Shown here: positions 34,101 to 49,000 of the stretch, piece after piece | How positions within the stretch are numbered: position 1 is the stretch's first letter | How the letters are laid out: each line of letters starts with the position of its first letter | Assembly (NCBI RefSeq): GCF_035594125.1 | Contig: NC_087151.1 | Location: forward strand, 20,803,753 to 20,867,752 | Length of the DNA stretch: 64,000 bases | Origin: Scylla paramamosain | Lineage: Eukaryota > Arthropoda > Malacostraca > Decapoda > Portunidae | Direction of reading: 5' to 3' | Translations under genes and position numbers: made by a program | The notes under the pieces: model-generated | Databases searched by the model: none | Seen by the model: only the letters and a program-made list of their open reading frames with translations | What the model was told of the DNA's origin: nothing

Positions 34101-37100
34101 ATAACATTACGAAAAACATGTATTTTGAGTGTTTTTGATCATGTTATCTATAAAAACGCTTAAATACATGCAATGAACATTTTGTTTGGGAAACAAAAGG
34201 ACATTACGAGAAACGTGTACTATGAGTGTTTTTTTAAGTTCCTTAAGTACCAAAAGCTAAAACCCTCAAATAACACTCTTTATTTAGAAAAAAAAAAAAA
34301 AAAAATAGGAATTTTATTTTATTTATTTTTTTTGTTATTCATATTCATAGGTACATAGATGCCAAAATTCTGGGAAAATTCAAGGCAATGATATGATAAA
34401 AGAATATTATCAAAAAAGTTAATTTCAGCTTTTTTTTTTTCGGACTGTTATGTACCAAACCCTAAAGTGCATGCAAAGACTCCTATATGAGGAAATTAAA
34501 CGACCTTACCAGAAGTATGTGTATTGAGTGTTTTTTTTAGCATGTTAGGCACAAAAACGATTAATAATAAGGAACTCCCTCTATATGGGAATCCAAAAAA
34601 AAGTTACTGAAAATGTGTCTTCTCCGTGTTTTACGTAGAAAAACGCTAAAACGGATGCAAAGCAACCAATATCAAGAAATAGAAAAACGTTACTAAAAAT
34701 GTATATTTTGAGTGTTTTTGAGCTTGTTACCTACAAAAAACGCGATAATTTATGCAAAGCATTCTATATTGGAAAACAAAAGGACATTGCAAGAAAAGTG
34801 TATAATGAGTGTTTTATAGTTCAAAACAACCACAAGGCAAAAAACGCAAAATCTCGTCTATATGGAGAGGTTTCCTAGATACAAAAATGCTAAAATTCAT
34901 GTATAACACTCCTAATTGAGAAACAGAACAACCTTAATAAATGCGTATATTTTGAGTGCTTTTCACATTCTTAGTTACCAAAACCCCAAATTGCATGCGA
35001 AAATAGATTTTTGGGAAAAAAAAAGAAGACTATCATAAAAGTGTCTTTGGAGTGTTTTTGAGCGTGATAGAAAATAAAGCACTAAAAATGAGGGCAATCA
35101 CATTACATTGGAGGAAAACGAATTTTCACCAAGAACTTGCCTTTAAGTGTTTTTGAGCTCCTTATATACCAAAACACTAAAACGCATGCAAAACACTCTT
35201 TATGGTGAAACAGAATAACATTATCAAAAACATGTATTTTGAGTGTTTTTGATCATGTTACGAATAAAAACGCTTAAATAAATGCAAAGAACACTATTTT
35301 TGAGAAACGAAAGGAGATTACGAGAAACGTGTATTATGAGTGTTTTTAAGTTCATTAATTACCAAAAAGCTAAAAGCCACAAATAACACTCTTTATTAAG
35401 AAACAATAAATAAATAAAAAAAATACAATATTTTTTTTCTTTCTTATTTATCTTCACAGGTACCGAAATGCTAAAATTCGGGCATAATTCAGGAAGTTAT
35501 GTGAAATAAGAACATTTCGGACTGTTATGTACCAAACCCCTAAAGTGCATGCAAAGCCACCTATATGGGGAAATTAAACGTCTTTGCCAGAAAACGGTCT
35601 TATGAGTAGTTTTCAGCATGTTAGGAACCAAGACGATAATTAACATGGAAGTCAATCTATATGGGAATCCAAAACAAAATTATTAAAAACGTGTCTTTTC
35701 GGTGTTTTACGTAGAAAAACGCTAAAACGGATGCAAACCAACCAAATTGAAGAAATAAAATAACATTACCAAAAAGGTATATTTTGAGTGTTTTTGAAAT
35801 TGTTATCTACAAAAAACGCGGAAATGGATGGAAAGCAAAAGGACATTACGAGAAACGTGTATAATGAGTGTTTTATAGTTTCACAAGAACTACAAGGCAA
35901 AAAACGCAAAAACTCGTGTATATAGAGAAGATTCTTACATTCCAAAATGCTGAAACTCTGGAACAACACTCTTCATATAGAAACAGAACAATCTTACTAA
36001 ATGCATGTATTTTGAGTGCTTTTCACATCCTTAGTTACCAAAACCCCAAATTGCATGCGAAACCAGCTTTATGTGGGAAAAAAATGACATTACCAGAAAA
36101 GTGTCTTTTGAGTGTTTTTGAGCGTGGTAGGCAATAAAGCACTAAAAAGCAGGGGAATCACTTTACATGGAAATAAAATCAATTTTTACCAAGAACTTGC
36201 CTTTGTTTTGAGCTCCTTATATACCAAAACGCTAAAACGCATGCAAAACACACTTTATGGAGAAAGAGAATAACATTACCAAAAACATATATTTTGAGTG
36301 TTTTTGATCTTGTTACCAATAAAAACGCTTAAATACTTGCAAAGAACCCTATTTTTGTGAAACGAAAGGACATTACGAGAAACGTGTATTATCAGTATTA
36401 TTAAGATCTTTACCAAAAAGCGAAAAGTTACAAATAACACTCATTATTGAGAAAAAAATTAATAAATAAAAAAATACGATATTTTTTTTATTTCTTTTTC
36501 ATGTTCACAGGTACCGAGATGCCAAAATTTGGGCAAAATTCAGGAAATTATGAGTCAATTATCAAAAAAGTTAATTTTAGCTTTTTTTTTCGTACTGTTA
36601 TATACCAAACCCTAAAGTGCATGCAAAGCTACCTATATGGGGAAATTAAACATCTTTGCCAGAAAACTGTCTTATGAGTGTTTTTCAGCTTGTTAGGTAC
36701 CCTAACGGTAAATAACATGCAAGTCATTCTATATGGGAATCTAAAAGAAAATTACTGAAAAAGTGTCTTTTCGGTGTTTTACGTAGAAAAACGCTAAAAC
36801 GGATGCAAACCAACCAATAAGAAGAAATAAAATAACATTACCAAAAAGGTACATTTTGAGTGTTTTTGAGCTTGTTACCTACAAAAAAACGCGAAAATGG
36901 ATGCAAAGCACTCTGTATTGGGAAACAAAAAGACATTACGAGAAACGTGTATAATGAGTGTCTTATTATTTTTGAGCAAAAGAACTTGTGGTTCACAAGA
37001 ACCACAATGCAAAAAACGCAAAAACTCGTGTATATAAAGAAGTTTCTTAGATACCAAAATGCTGAAACTCATGAATAACAATATTAATTGAGAAACAGAA

Positions 37101-40100
37101 CAACCTTACCAAATGCGTGTTTGAGTGTTTTTCACATTCTTAGCAAAACCCCAAATAGCACGGGAAACTATGTTGGAAAAAAAAATGACATTACTAGAAG
37201 TGTCTTTTGAGTGTTTTGAGCATGTTAGGCAATAAATCACTCAAACATTACATGGGAATAAAATAAACTTTTACCAAGAACTTGCCTTGAAGTGTTTTTG
37301 ACCTCCTTACAAACCAAAACGCTAAAACGCATGCAAAAAAAACTCTTTTATTGAGAAGCAGAATAACATTACTTAAAACATGTGTTTAAAGTGTTTTTAA
37401 GTGTTCCTTAAGTACCAAAATGTTAAAACCCACAAATAACACTCTTTATAGAGAAAAAAAAAACAAATAAAAAAGTTTTTTTATAATGATTTTCATAGGT
37501 ACCAAGATGCCAAAATTCTGCCAAAATTCAGGGAATTTATGGGGAAAAAAACATTATCAAAAAAGATAATTATAGCTCTTTTTTCGGATTTTTATGTACC
37601 AAACTCTAAAGTGCATGCCACCTATATAAGGAAGTTAAACGACTTTACCAGAAATCTGTCTTTTCAGTGTTTTTCACCATGTTAGGCACCAAAACGATAA
37701 ATAATATGGAAGTCAGTCAATATGTGAATCCAGAACAAAATTACTGAAAACGTGTATTTTCAGTGTTTTACGGATGCAAACCAGCAAATATGAAGAAATA
37801 GAATAACATTACCAAAAAGTGTTTTTGAGCTTTTTAACTACAAAAAACGCGCAAATGGATGGAAAGCACTCTATATCGGGAAGGAAAAGGACATTACGAG
37901 AAACGTGTATAATGAGTGTTTTATAGTTTCACAAGAACCACAAGGCAAAAATCGCAAAAACTCGTGTATATAGAGAAGTTTCTTACATACCAAAACGCTA
38001 AAACTCATGAATAACACTTTTAATTGGAAAACAGAATTACCTTACCAAATGTGTGTATTTTGAGTGTTTTTCACATTCTTAGTTACGAAAATCCCAAATT
38101 ACATGCGAAACTAGCTTTATGTGGGAAAAAAAATGACATTACCAGAAAAGTGTCTTTTGAGTGTTTTTGAGCGTTATATGCAACAAAACACTAAAAAGCA
38201 GAACAATCACATTACACTGGAATAAAACCAAATTTTACGAAGAACTTGAATCTAAGTGTTTTTAACTACTTACATACCAAAATGCTAAACGCATGCAAAA
38301 CAACCTTTATGGAGAAACAGAATAACATTACCAAAAACATGTATTTTGAGTGTTTTTGATCATGTAACCTATAAAATCGCTTTAATACATGCAAAGAACC
38401 CTATGTTTGTGAAACGAAAGGACATTACGAAAATCGTGTATTATGAGTATTTTTAAGTTCCTTAAGTACCAAAAATCTAAAACCCATAAATAACACTCTT
38501 TATAGAGAAAAAAATAATAAAAAAAAGATTTTTTTTGTTATTCATCTTCATAGGTACCAAGATGACAAAATTCTGAGAAAATTCTGAGAAATTATGTGAA
38601 AAAAAAACATTAAAAAAATAATTTTAGCTTTTTCCGGAGTTATGTACGAAACCTGGAAGTGCATGCAAAGCCACCTATATGGGGAAATAACACGACTTTA
38701 CAAGAAACGTGTCTTTGGGTGTTTTCAGTAATTTCAACAATATTACTGAAAACGTGTCTTTTCAGTTTTAGCGTAGAACGCTAAAACGGATGCAAACCAA
38801 CCAATATGAAGGAATAGAATAACATTACAAAAAAGTTGTGTTTATGAGCTTGTTACCTACAAAAAACGCATAAAATGAATGCAAAGCAGTCTATATTGGG
38901 AAACAAAAGGATATTACAAAAAAAAAAAATGTATAATAAATGTTTTAATAGTTTTCAAGAACCATAAGGCAAAAAACGCAAAAACTCGTATATATGGGAA
39001 AGTTTTTTAGATACCAAAATGTTGAAACTCATGAATAACACTCTTAATTGAGAAACAGAACAATTTTAGGAAATGAGTGTATTTTGAGTTTTTTTTTACA
39101 TTCTTAGTGGTCCAACCCCAAATTACATGCGAGAACGTGGAAAAAAAATGAAATTACTAGAAAAATGTCTTTTAGTGTTTTTCAGCGTGTTAGGCAATAA
39201 AGCACTAGAAAGCAGGGCAATCACATTACATGGGAATATAACCAACTTTTACCAAGAACTTGCCTTTAAGTTTTTTTGAGCTCCTTACATACCAAAACGC
39301 TAAAACCCATGCAAAACACCCTTTATGGAAAAACAGAATAACATTATCAAAAACATGTATTTTGAGTGTTTTTGAGCTTGTTACCAATAAAAATGCTTAA
39401 ATACATGCAAAGAACCCTATGTTTGGGAAAGAAAGGACATTACGAGGAATGTGTATTATGAGTGTTTATAAGTTCCTTAAGTACCAAAAAGCTAAAACCC
39501 ACAAATAACAAAAATAAAAAAAATAAACAAAAAAATAGCATTTTTTTTATTGATCTTCATAGGTACCGAGACGCCAAAATTCTGGCAAAATTCAGGAAAA
39601 TTACGTGAAAAAAGAATATTATGAAAAAGGTTAATTTTAGCTTTTTTTTCGGACTGTTATGTACCAAACCCTAATGTGTATGCAAAGCCACCTATATGGG
39701 GAAATTAAACGACTTTACAAGAAATCTGTCTTTTGAGTGTTTTTCAGCATGTTAGGCATCAAAAACGATAGATAACATGGAAGGCACTCTATATGGGAAT
39801 CCAAAACAAAATTACAGAAAACGTTGTTTTTCTGTGTTTTACGTAGAAAAACGCTAAAACGGATGGAAACCAACCAATATGAAGAAATAGAATAACATTA
39901 CCAAAAAGGTATATCTTGAGTGTTTTTGATCATGTTACCTATAAAAACGCTTAAATACATGCAAAGAACCTTATCTTTAGGAAACAAAAGGACATTACGA
40001 GAAACGAGTATTATGAGTGTTTTTACGGTCCTTAAGTACCAAAAAGTTTAAACCCACAAATAACACTCTTTATAGAGAAAAAAATAAATAAATGAAAAAA

Positions 40101-42297
40101 TAGCATTTTTTTTTTTGTTATTGATCTTCATAGGTACCGAGATGCCAAAATTCTGGCAAAATTCAGGGAAATTATGTGAAAAAAGGATATCAAATAAGTT
40201 AATTTTAGCTTATTTTCAGACCGTTATGTACCAAACCCTAAAGTGCATGTAGAGCCACCTATATGGGGAAATTAAACGACTTTACCTGAAACCTGTCTTT
40301 TGCCTGTTTTTCAGTATGTTAGGCACCAAAACAATAAATAATATGGAAGTCACTCTGTATGGGAATCCAAAACAAAATTAGTGAAAACGTGTCTTTTTAG
40401 TGTTTTACGTAGAAAAACCCTAAAACGAATGCAAATCAACCAATATCATGAAATAGAATAATATTACCAAAAAGGTATTTTTTGTGTTTTTGAGCGAAAA
40501 TGGATGCAAATCTCTCTATATTGGGAAACAAAAGGACATTACGAGAAACGTTTATAATTATTGTTTTATAGTTTCACAAGAACCACAAGGCAAAACAAGC
40601 AAAAACTCGTGTATATAGAGATTTTTCTTAGATACCAAAATGCTGAAATTCATGAATAACACTCTTAATTGAGAAACAGAACAACCTTACCAAATGCGTG
40701 TATTTTGAGTGTTTTTCACATTCTTAGTTACCAAAACCCGAAATTATATACGAAACTAGCTTTATTTTGGAAATAAATGACATTACCAGAAAAAAAGTGT
40801 GTTTTGAGTGTTTTTGAGCGTGTTAGGCAATAAAGAACAAAAAAGCAGGACAATGACATTACATGGGAATAACACCAACATTTACCAAGAACTTGTCTTT
40901 AAGTGTTTTTCAGCTCCTTACATACCAAAACGCTAAAATGCATGCAAAACACCCTTTATTGAGAAACAAAATAACATTACGAAAAACATGAATTTTCAGT
41001 GTTTTTGATCTCTTACGTATAAAAACGCTTAAACACATGCAAAGAACCCTATGTTAGGGAAACGAAAGGACATTACGAGAAACGTGTATTATGAGTGTTT
41101 TTAAGTTCCATGAGTACAAAAAGAGTTAAAACCCACAAATAACACTCTTTATAGAGAAAATAAATAAATAAATAAAAACTAGGATTTTTTTTTTATTTAT
41201 CTTCATAGGTACCGAGATGCCAAAATTCTGGCAAAATTCAGGGAAATTATGTGAAAAAATAATATTATGAAAAAAGGTAATTTTAGCTTTTTTTTTTTCG
41301 GACTGTTATGTATCAAACCCTAAAGTGTATGCAAAGCCACCTATATGAGGAAATTAAACGACTTTACCAGATACCTGTCTTTTGAGTGTTTTTCAGCAAG
41401 TTAGGCACCAAAACGATAAATAATATGGAAGTCACTCTTTATGGGAATCCAAAACAAAATTACTGAAAACGTGTCTTTTTAGTGTTTTACTCAGAAAAAC
41501 ATTAAAACGGATGCAAACCAACCAATATGAAGAAATAAAATAATATTACTAAAAAGTTATATTTTGAGTGTTTTTGAGCTTGTTACCTACAGAAAACGCG
41601 AAAATAGTTGCAAAGCACTCTATATTGGGAAAGAAAAGGACATTACGAGAAACGTGTATAATGAGTGTTTTATAGTTTCACAAGAACCACAAGGCAAAAC
41701 ACGCAAAAACTCGTGTATATGGAGGTTTTTTAGATACTAAAATGCTGAAATTCATGAATAACACTCTTAATTGAGAAACAGAACAACCTTACCAAATGGG
41801 TGTATTTTGAATCTTTTTAACATTCTTACTTACCAAAACCGCAAATTGCATGCGAAACTAGCTTTATGTGTGAAAAAAAATATTATTAGAAAAGTGTCGA
41901 GTTTTTTTGAGCGTGTTAGGCAATAAAGCACTAAAATGCAGTGCAATCACATTACATGGGAATAAAACCAACTTTTGCCAATAACTTGTCTTTAAGTGTT
42001 TTTAAGCTCCTTACATACGAAAACGCTAAAACGCATAAAAAACAAGTATTTTGAGTCTTTTGTAAGATCGTTACGTAAAAAAACGCCTAAATGAATCGGA
42101 AATATCCTATATGGGAAAAATTAAAAGACATTACGAGAAACGTCTATTATGAGGGTTTTTGATTTTCTTAGTATCAAAAGGGTAAAACGCATGAAAATAC
42201 TCTATATGGAGAAACAGAACAATACTGCCAAAAAAAAACGTGCATTTTGAGTGTTATGACATTGTTAGTTACCAAAAGCCAAAATTCATGCAAAGAC

Positions 42298-42409
<112 letters not shown>

Positions 42410-45141
42410 AGACTTTAAAAACGTATGAAAATACCATATATAGTGAAACAGAATACACTAACCAAAAACGTATATTTTGTGTTTTTTTATTTATTTTTTT
42501 TAGCTTATTATGTACAAAATCGCCTGTCATCAAACAAATCACCCTGCATATGGAAATAAAAAGGACATTACGAGAAACGTTTTTTTTTTTTTTTTTATTA
42601 CTTTCTTAAGTACCAAATCAGTACTTCAATAGTGCTCTGAAGAAAAAGAACAAACTTACCAAAAACTGGTATTTTTTTTACATTCATAATTACCAAAACG
42701 CCAACATGCATGTAAAGCAACCTATATGAAGAAACGAAACGAAATCACTAGAAACTTCTCTTTTGTTATTTTTTGGGCGTGTTAGGCACCAAATCAGTAA
42801 GAAGCAACGAAATCACCCCATAGGGGAATACAAAACAACTTTACTAAAAAGTGTCTTTAGTGTTTTTTTTAGGTTCTTACGAACTAAAATGTCAAAATAC
42901 ATGCAAACATCCTGTTAGGTACCAAAGCACCAAAAACAGCCTATATGAGGAAACGAAAGGACATGACAAAAAACGTGTATTATGAGTTTTTTTTTTTTTT
43001 AGCTTCTCAGGTACCAAAACTCAAAAATGGAGAAAGAAAAAACATTACCAAAATCGTGTAATTTGAATGTTTTTCACATTGTCAGGTAGGAAAACACCAT
43101 AATGCTTGCTCGCTATACGAGAAAATTAAACAACAATGTAAAAAATGTGTTTTTATGTGTTTTTCAGCGTGTTCGGCACGAAAACCCTAAATAGCATGGA
43201 AAGCACCTTATATAGAAATGCAAAATAATAAGCATGTCTTCTAAGTGTTTTAAACTTTTTACGTTCCAAAACGCTAAAACACGTGCAACAAACACGAATA
43301 ATCTTACCAAACAGAAAAAAAAAACTTACCAAAAACGTGTATTTTGAGTCTTTTTGAGTCTGTTACGTACATCATCTTAAAAATGCATGTAAAGCACCCT
43401 GTATGAGGAAACGAGAGGACATTACGAGAAACGTGCATTATCAGAGTTTTGAGTCTCTTAGGTACCAAACACTAAACCGCCTGAATGAAGATTAAATATA
43501 TTCTATATCTCTTAATAGAGAAACAGAACATCACCAAAAACGTGTTTTTGAGTGTTTTTTCTTTTTTCCTTTTTATGTACCAAAACGTCAAAATACATAC
43601 GAAGCATCCTATATGGGGAAATGGAAAGACGTTTGGAGAAACCAGTTTTATTTGTGTTTTTGAGCTTCCTAAGTAAGCTTCCTAAGTACCAAAACGCTAA
43701 AAAGGATGAATAGCACCCTATATAAAGAAAAAGAACAACATTACCTAAAATCTTTATTTTGAGCGTTTTTCACATTATGTAGCAAAACATCATAATGCAT
43801 GCAGAAGAAGCAAAACGATATTACAGGAAACGTGTCTTTTGAGTGTTTACTTGAGTGTTAGGAATCAAAATGCTAAAAAGCATTGAAAGCACCCTATTTG
43901 GCAATATAAAATAACATTACCAAGAAAGTGTCTTTAGAGTGTTTTTAACCTTCTTACATCCGAAATTGCTGAAAAGCATGCGTAAAGGTTTTACGGAGAA
44001 ACAAATTAACATTACCAAAAACTTGTATTTTGATTGTTTTTGTGCTTGTTAAGTATAAAAGTGCCAAATTACACGCAAAGCATCCTACATGGAGAAAAGA
44101 AAGGACATTACGAGAAAAGTGTATTATGAGAGATTTTGAGCTTTTTAGGTACCTAGACTCAAAAACACATGATTAGAACTTTATATGGAAAAATAACTCT
44201 ACCGAAAACTTTTACTTAAACTTTTTTATATATATTTTTAAGTACCAAAAGACAAAATGCATTGGAAGCCCCCTTTATCGGGAAACGAAACGACATTATC
44301 ATCAACGTGTCTTTTGAGTGTTTTTCAACGTGTTAGACACCAAAACGCTGAAAAGCATGGAAAGCGCTCCATAAAGGAATACAAAATAACATTACTAAAA
44401 ACGTGTTTTAAAGGTTCTTATGTACAGAAACGCTAAAACTCAAGCAAAACACCCTTTATAGAGAAGCGAAATAAATATTTCGTTGATAAATTACATTCAG
44501 GACAGTTAGGGAATATCCCTTACAGAAGAATAAGATCGCAGAAGAATGATCCTAAATGGATGATTGAGGTTAAAACATTACATAGGGCGAAAGAGAAATA
44601 TATATGAGATTAAAGACAGGGGAAGTGGTTTTAAGGCCATAATATAATGAATTAGAAAAGTCAGGAGTTTAACAAGGAAAGCTAAAAATAGTTATGAATT
44701 AAAGGTAGCCAGCCAAGCGAAGATGGACCCCAAAGGATTTTATCAGGCATATAAGACGAAGAATAGAGAAACAATATTTCCTTAAAGACAGCAGAATGGG
44801 ACCTGCTTAATTGTTGGGAGGAGATTAGTAAAATTGTGGACGAGTATTTTTTAACTGTCTTTGCCCAGGAAAACATGCAGGATTTGCCGAATAGTGACAA
44901 GATATTTAGAGTAGAAGAAAATGAGAAGCTGACAGATATTACCATAACTAAAGAGATAGTGGAACAGGAGAGAGATAAGCTGAAAAGTTCAAGTCACCAG
45001 GACCAGATGAAATATATTCCACAGTATTTAAGAATTGGAAAAACGTTATGAGTAATCTGGATAAGGTCATGGCCAAGCGGCAGGCGACAGAGTGTTGTAA
45101 TAAACGGCTCTAAATCCGAGTGGGGTCAAGTAATTAGTGGG

Positions 45142-45528
45142 GTGACAAAGGGATTATTAGTATTAGGGCCGATGTTGTTTTTAATATATGTCAATGACTT
45201 GGTTAGTGGAATTAGTAGTGTTGTTAGTAAATTTGCGGATGACACGAGAGTATGTAGATTAATTAGGTCAGAATCGCATACCATCGCCTTGCAGGCAGAT
45301 TTGGATAGGATGAACGAATGGACAGACAGATGGCAAATGCAGTTTAATATCAACAAATGGAAAGCACTTAGCGTAAGTAGAAGAAACCCACACAGTAGTT
45401 ACACAATGAACAACCAAGTTCTGGTAGGTTCAGGGTTAGAAAAAGATTTGAGATTTAAAGTTAGCTCTGAACTCCGTCTAAGAAAGCAATGCAAAGAGGC
45501 CAGAAACAAAGCAAATAGTGTATTATGA
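45142..45528 (+). pseudogene. LINE reverse transcriptase palm fragment (copy 2)
   Basis: About 128 codons with LGPMLFLIYVNDL, SKFADDTRV (catalytic Asp pair) and QMQFNINKWKAL, running on through KQCKEARNKANSVL. It is slightly more intact than the copy-1 counterpart, which has a stop at the equivalent EAR codon. Fingers and motif A are deleted. Confidence 0.85.
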
Positions 45529-46045
45529 TTCATTTTCAGGAGTGCTAAAAGTAAAAAATTCCGAAGTAATATTAAAGTTACATTTAGCGCTGGTCAGACT
45601 TCATCTAGACTACGCTGTCCTATTCTGGTCACCACATCACAGGAAGGATAAAGGTCTATTAAAATCACTTCAAAGGAGAATGACTAAAAGGATACAGGGG
45701 ATGAGGAGTATTCCTTACGAAGCAAGATTCAAGCTGTTAAACTTACATTCTTTAGAGAGACGTAGGTTAAGAGTGGACCTAATAGAAGTCTTTAAGTGGT
45801 ATATGGGTTATAACAAGGGGAACATAAGGAAAATTCTTAGAATCTGTAACCATGATAGAACAAGAAAAATAGAACATCAAGTTTTCAGGCTTGAGCCTGA
45901 AAACTTGATGTTCAAAAAGGAAACAGAAAGGCATTGGTTTTCAAATACAGTAGTAGATGATTGCAGCGGACTTAGTAATCAAGCTGTTAGTGCTGAGGCA
46001 TTTGGCAACTGTAAGAGAAAATTACACATTTATAGATGGGGATGA
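45518..46045 (+). pseudogene. LINE C-terminal domain fragment (copy 2)
   Basis: About 175 codons in one frame, shifted from the preceding reverse transcriptase piece: HLALVRLHLDYAVLFWSP, LQRRMTKRIQGMRSIPYEAR, LHSLERRRLRVDLIEVFKW, the palindrome-encoded segment and a TVVDDCSGLSNQAV end. This is the conserved post-RT region of CR1-like LINEs. One frameshift (about 45520) separates it from the catalytic part. Confidence 0.8.
45872..45913. repeat. Perfect 20-bp inverted repeat in the LINE (copy 2)
   Basis: Identical to the 42-bp palindrome at 27937-27978. It has stayed perfect in both copies although the surrounding LINE has diverged by scattered substitutions. Confidence 0.92.
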
Positions 46046-49000
46046 TAGGTGGAAATACGTAGGCATATTTCATACAAGTACTGCCACGTGTAGGCCTGAT
46101 GTCTTCTTGCATATTTACTTATTTCTTATGTTCTTATGTTCTTATTTTCAGTGTTTTTCAGTTATTCCATGAAAAATTAAATGCCAAAATGCATGCAAAG
46201 CACCCTAAATGAGGAAAAAAAGGGACATTACGAAAAACGTGCATTATAATTGTTTTTGAGATTCTTAGATACCAAAATCCTGAAACTCATTAATAACACT
46301 CCTAATTGAGAAACAGAACAACCTTACCAAATGCGTGTATTTTGTGTGTTTTTCACATTCTTGGTTACCAAAAACCCAAATTGCATACAAAACTAGCTTT
46401 ATGTGGAAAAAAAAAAAGGTTTCCAGAAAAGTGTCTTTTGAGTTGAACTTGCCGTTAAATATTTTTGAGCTCCTTACATACCAAAACGCTAAAACGAATG
46501 CAAAAAATCCGTTATGGAGAAACACAATAACATTACAAAAAATATGTATTTTGAGTGTTTTTGATCATGTTACCTATAAATACGTTTAATTACATGCAAG
46601 GAATCCAATGTTTGGGAAACGAAAGGACATTACGAGAAACGTGTATTATAAGTGTTTTTAAGTTACTTAAATACCAAAAAGCTAAAACCCACAAATGACA
46701 CTCTTTAAGAAGAAACAAAAAAATAAAAATAAAAATAAATAAATGAAATAAAAGAAAATAATAATTTTTTTTTTGTTATTCATCTTAATAGGTACCGAGA
46801 TGCCAAAATTCTGTTAAAATTCAGGGAAATTATGTGGATAAAAGAACATTATCGAAAAAGTTAATTTTAGCTTTTTTTCGGAATGTTATGTACCAAACCC
46901 TAAAATGCATGCAAAGCCAGCTATATGGGGAAATTAAACGACTTTAAAAGAAAACTGTTTTTTGAGTGTTTTTCAGCATGTTAGGCACCAAAACGATAAA
47001 TAATATGGAATTACTGAAAACGTGTCTTTTCAGTGTTTTACGTAAAAAACGCTAAAACGGATGCAAACAGATCAATATGAAAAAATAGAATAACATTACC
47101 AAAAAGGTATATTTTAAGAATTTTTGAGCTTGTAACTAACAAAAAAAAAAAAAAAAAAACGCGAAATTGGATGCAAAGCACTCTATATTGGGAAATAAAA
47201 AGACATTACGAGAAACGTGTATAATGAGTGTTTTATAGTTTCACAAGAACCACGAAGCAAAAAACGCAAAAAACTAGTGTATATGGAAAAGTTTCATAGG
47301 CACCAAAATGCTGAAACTCCTGAATAACACTCTTAATTAAGAAACAGAATAACATTACTAAATTCGTGTATTTTGAGTGTTTTTTACATTCTTAGTTACT
47401 AGAACCCCAAATTGCATGCGAAACTAGCTTTATGTAGGGAAAAAAAAAAAAAATGACATTACCAGAAAAGTGTCTTTTGAGGGTTTTTGAGAGAGGTAGG
47501 CAATAAAGCACTAAAAAGGAGGGCAATCACATTACCTGCAAATAAAACCAACTTTTACCAAGAACTTGCCTTTAAGTGTTTTTTAACTCCTTATATACCA
47601 AAACGCTAAAACACATGCAAAACACCCTTTATGGAGAAACAGATTAACATTACCAAAAACATGTATTTTGATTGTTTTTGATCATGTTACCTCTAAAAAC
47701 GCTTAAATACATGCAAAGAACCCTATGTCTGGGAAACGAAAGGACATTACGAGAAACGTGTATTATACGTTTTTTTAAGTTCCATAAGTACCAAAAAGCT
47801 AAAACCTCTTTATAGAGAAAAAAAAAAAAAAATTTTTATTCTACTTCATAGGTACTGAGATGCCAAAATTCCGGCAAAATTCAGGGAAATTATGTGTAAA
47901 AAAAACATTATCAAAAAAGTTAATTTCAGCTTTTTTTCGGACTGTTATGTATCAAACCATGAAGTGCATGCAAAGCCAACTATATGGGGAAATTAAACGA
48001 CTTGACGAGAAGCCTGTGTTTCTAGTGTTTTGAGCATGTTAGTCACCAAAACAATAAATAATATTGAAGTCATTCTATGTGGGAATCCAAAACAAAATTA
48101 CTTTAAACGTGTCTTTTTCCTGTTTTACGTAGAAAAACGCTAAAACGGATGCAAACCAACCAATATGAAGAAATAGATTAAAATTACCAAAAATGTATAA
48201 TTTGAGTGTTTTTTTTAGCTTTTTACTTACAAAAAAACGCGAAAAAGGATGCAAAGCTCTCTCTATTGGTTAACAAAAGGACATTACGAGAAACGTGTAT
48301 AATGAGTGTTTTATAGATTCTCAAGAATCACAAGGCAAAAGACGCAAAAAAGTCATATATATGGAGAAGTTTCTTAGATACCAAAATGCTGAAACTCCTG
48401 AATAAGACTCTAAATTGAGAAATAGAACAACATTACCAAATGCGTGTATTTTGAGTGTTTTTCACATTCTTAGTTACCAAAACCTCAAATTTTATGTGAA
48501 AGTAGCTTTATGTGGGAAAAAAAGGACATTACCAGAAAAGTGTCTTTTAAGTGTTTTTTTTTTTTTAGCATGATAGGTAATAAAACAGTAAAAAGTAGGG
48601 CACTCACATTACATGGGAATAAAACTAACTTTTACTAAGAACTTGCCTTTAAGTGTTTTTGACCTCCTTATATACCAAAACGCTAAAACGAATGCAAAAC
48701 ACCCTTTATGGAGAAACAGAATAACATTACCAAAAACATGTATTTTGAGTGTTTTTGATCATGTTACCTATAAAAACGCTTAAATACATGCAAAGAACCT
48801 TATGCTTGGGAAATTAAAGGACATTTTAAAAAAAACATGTATTACGAGTGTTTTTAAGTTCTTTAAGTACCATTTAGCTAAAGCCCATAAATAACACTGT
48901 TTATAGAAAAAATAAATAAATAAAAAGATAGGAATTTATTTATTTTTTTGTTATTCATCTTCATAGGTACCAAGATGCCAAAATTCTGGCAAAATTCAGG

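Larger units (their letters stand above)
19083..37390 (+). repeat. Satellite supra-unit, copy 1 (~18 kb) of ~1.07-kb units
   Basis: Higher-order satellite. A marker segment (CATAGGTACCGAGATGCCAAAATTCTG) recurs about every 1.03-1.11 kb, near 19148, 20678, 21709, 23350, 28918, 30010, 31078, 32167, 34345, 35455 and 36508. Each unit holds about 11 diverged monomers, including ones not seen in block 1 (for example GCAAAAACTCGTGTATATGGAG and AAAGCAGGGCAATCACATTACA). The 24.2-26.5 kb part keeps the simpler five-monomer layout. Interrupted by LINE insertions at 19956-20431 and 26537-28215. Matches copy 2 at an offset of about 17.8-18.4 kb. Open frames inside it are repeat artefacts. Confidence 0.88.
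44474..46145 (+). mobile_element. CR1-like LINE, 5'-truncated and internally deleted (copy 2)
   Basis: Duplicate of 26537-28215 at the same position in the supra-unit, with the same 5' truncation, the same internal deletion (near 45050) and the same 3' tail. Only scattered substitutions separate the copies. It arrived by duplication of the block, not by retrotransposition. Confidence 0.88.
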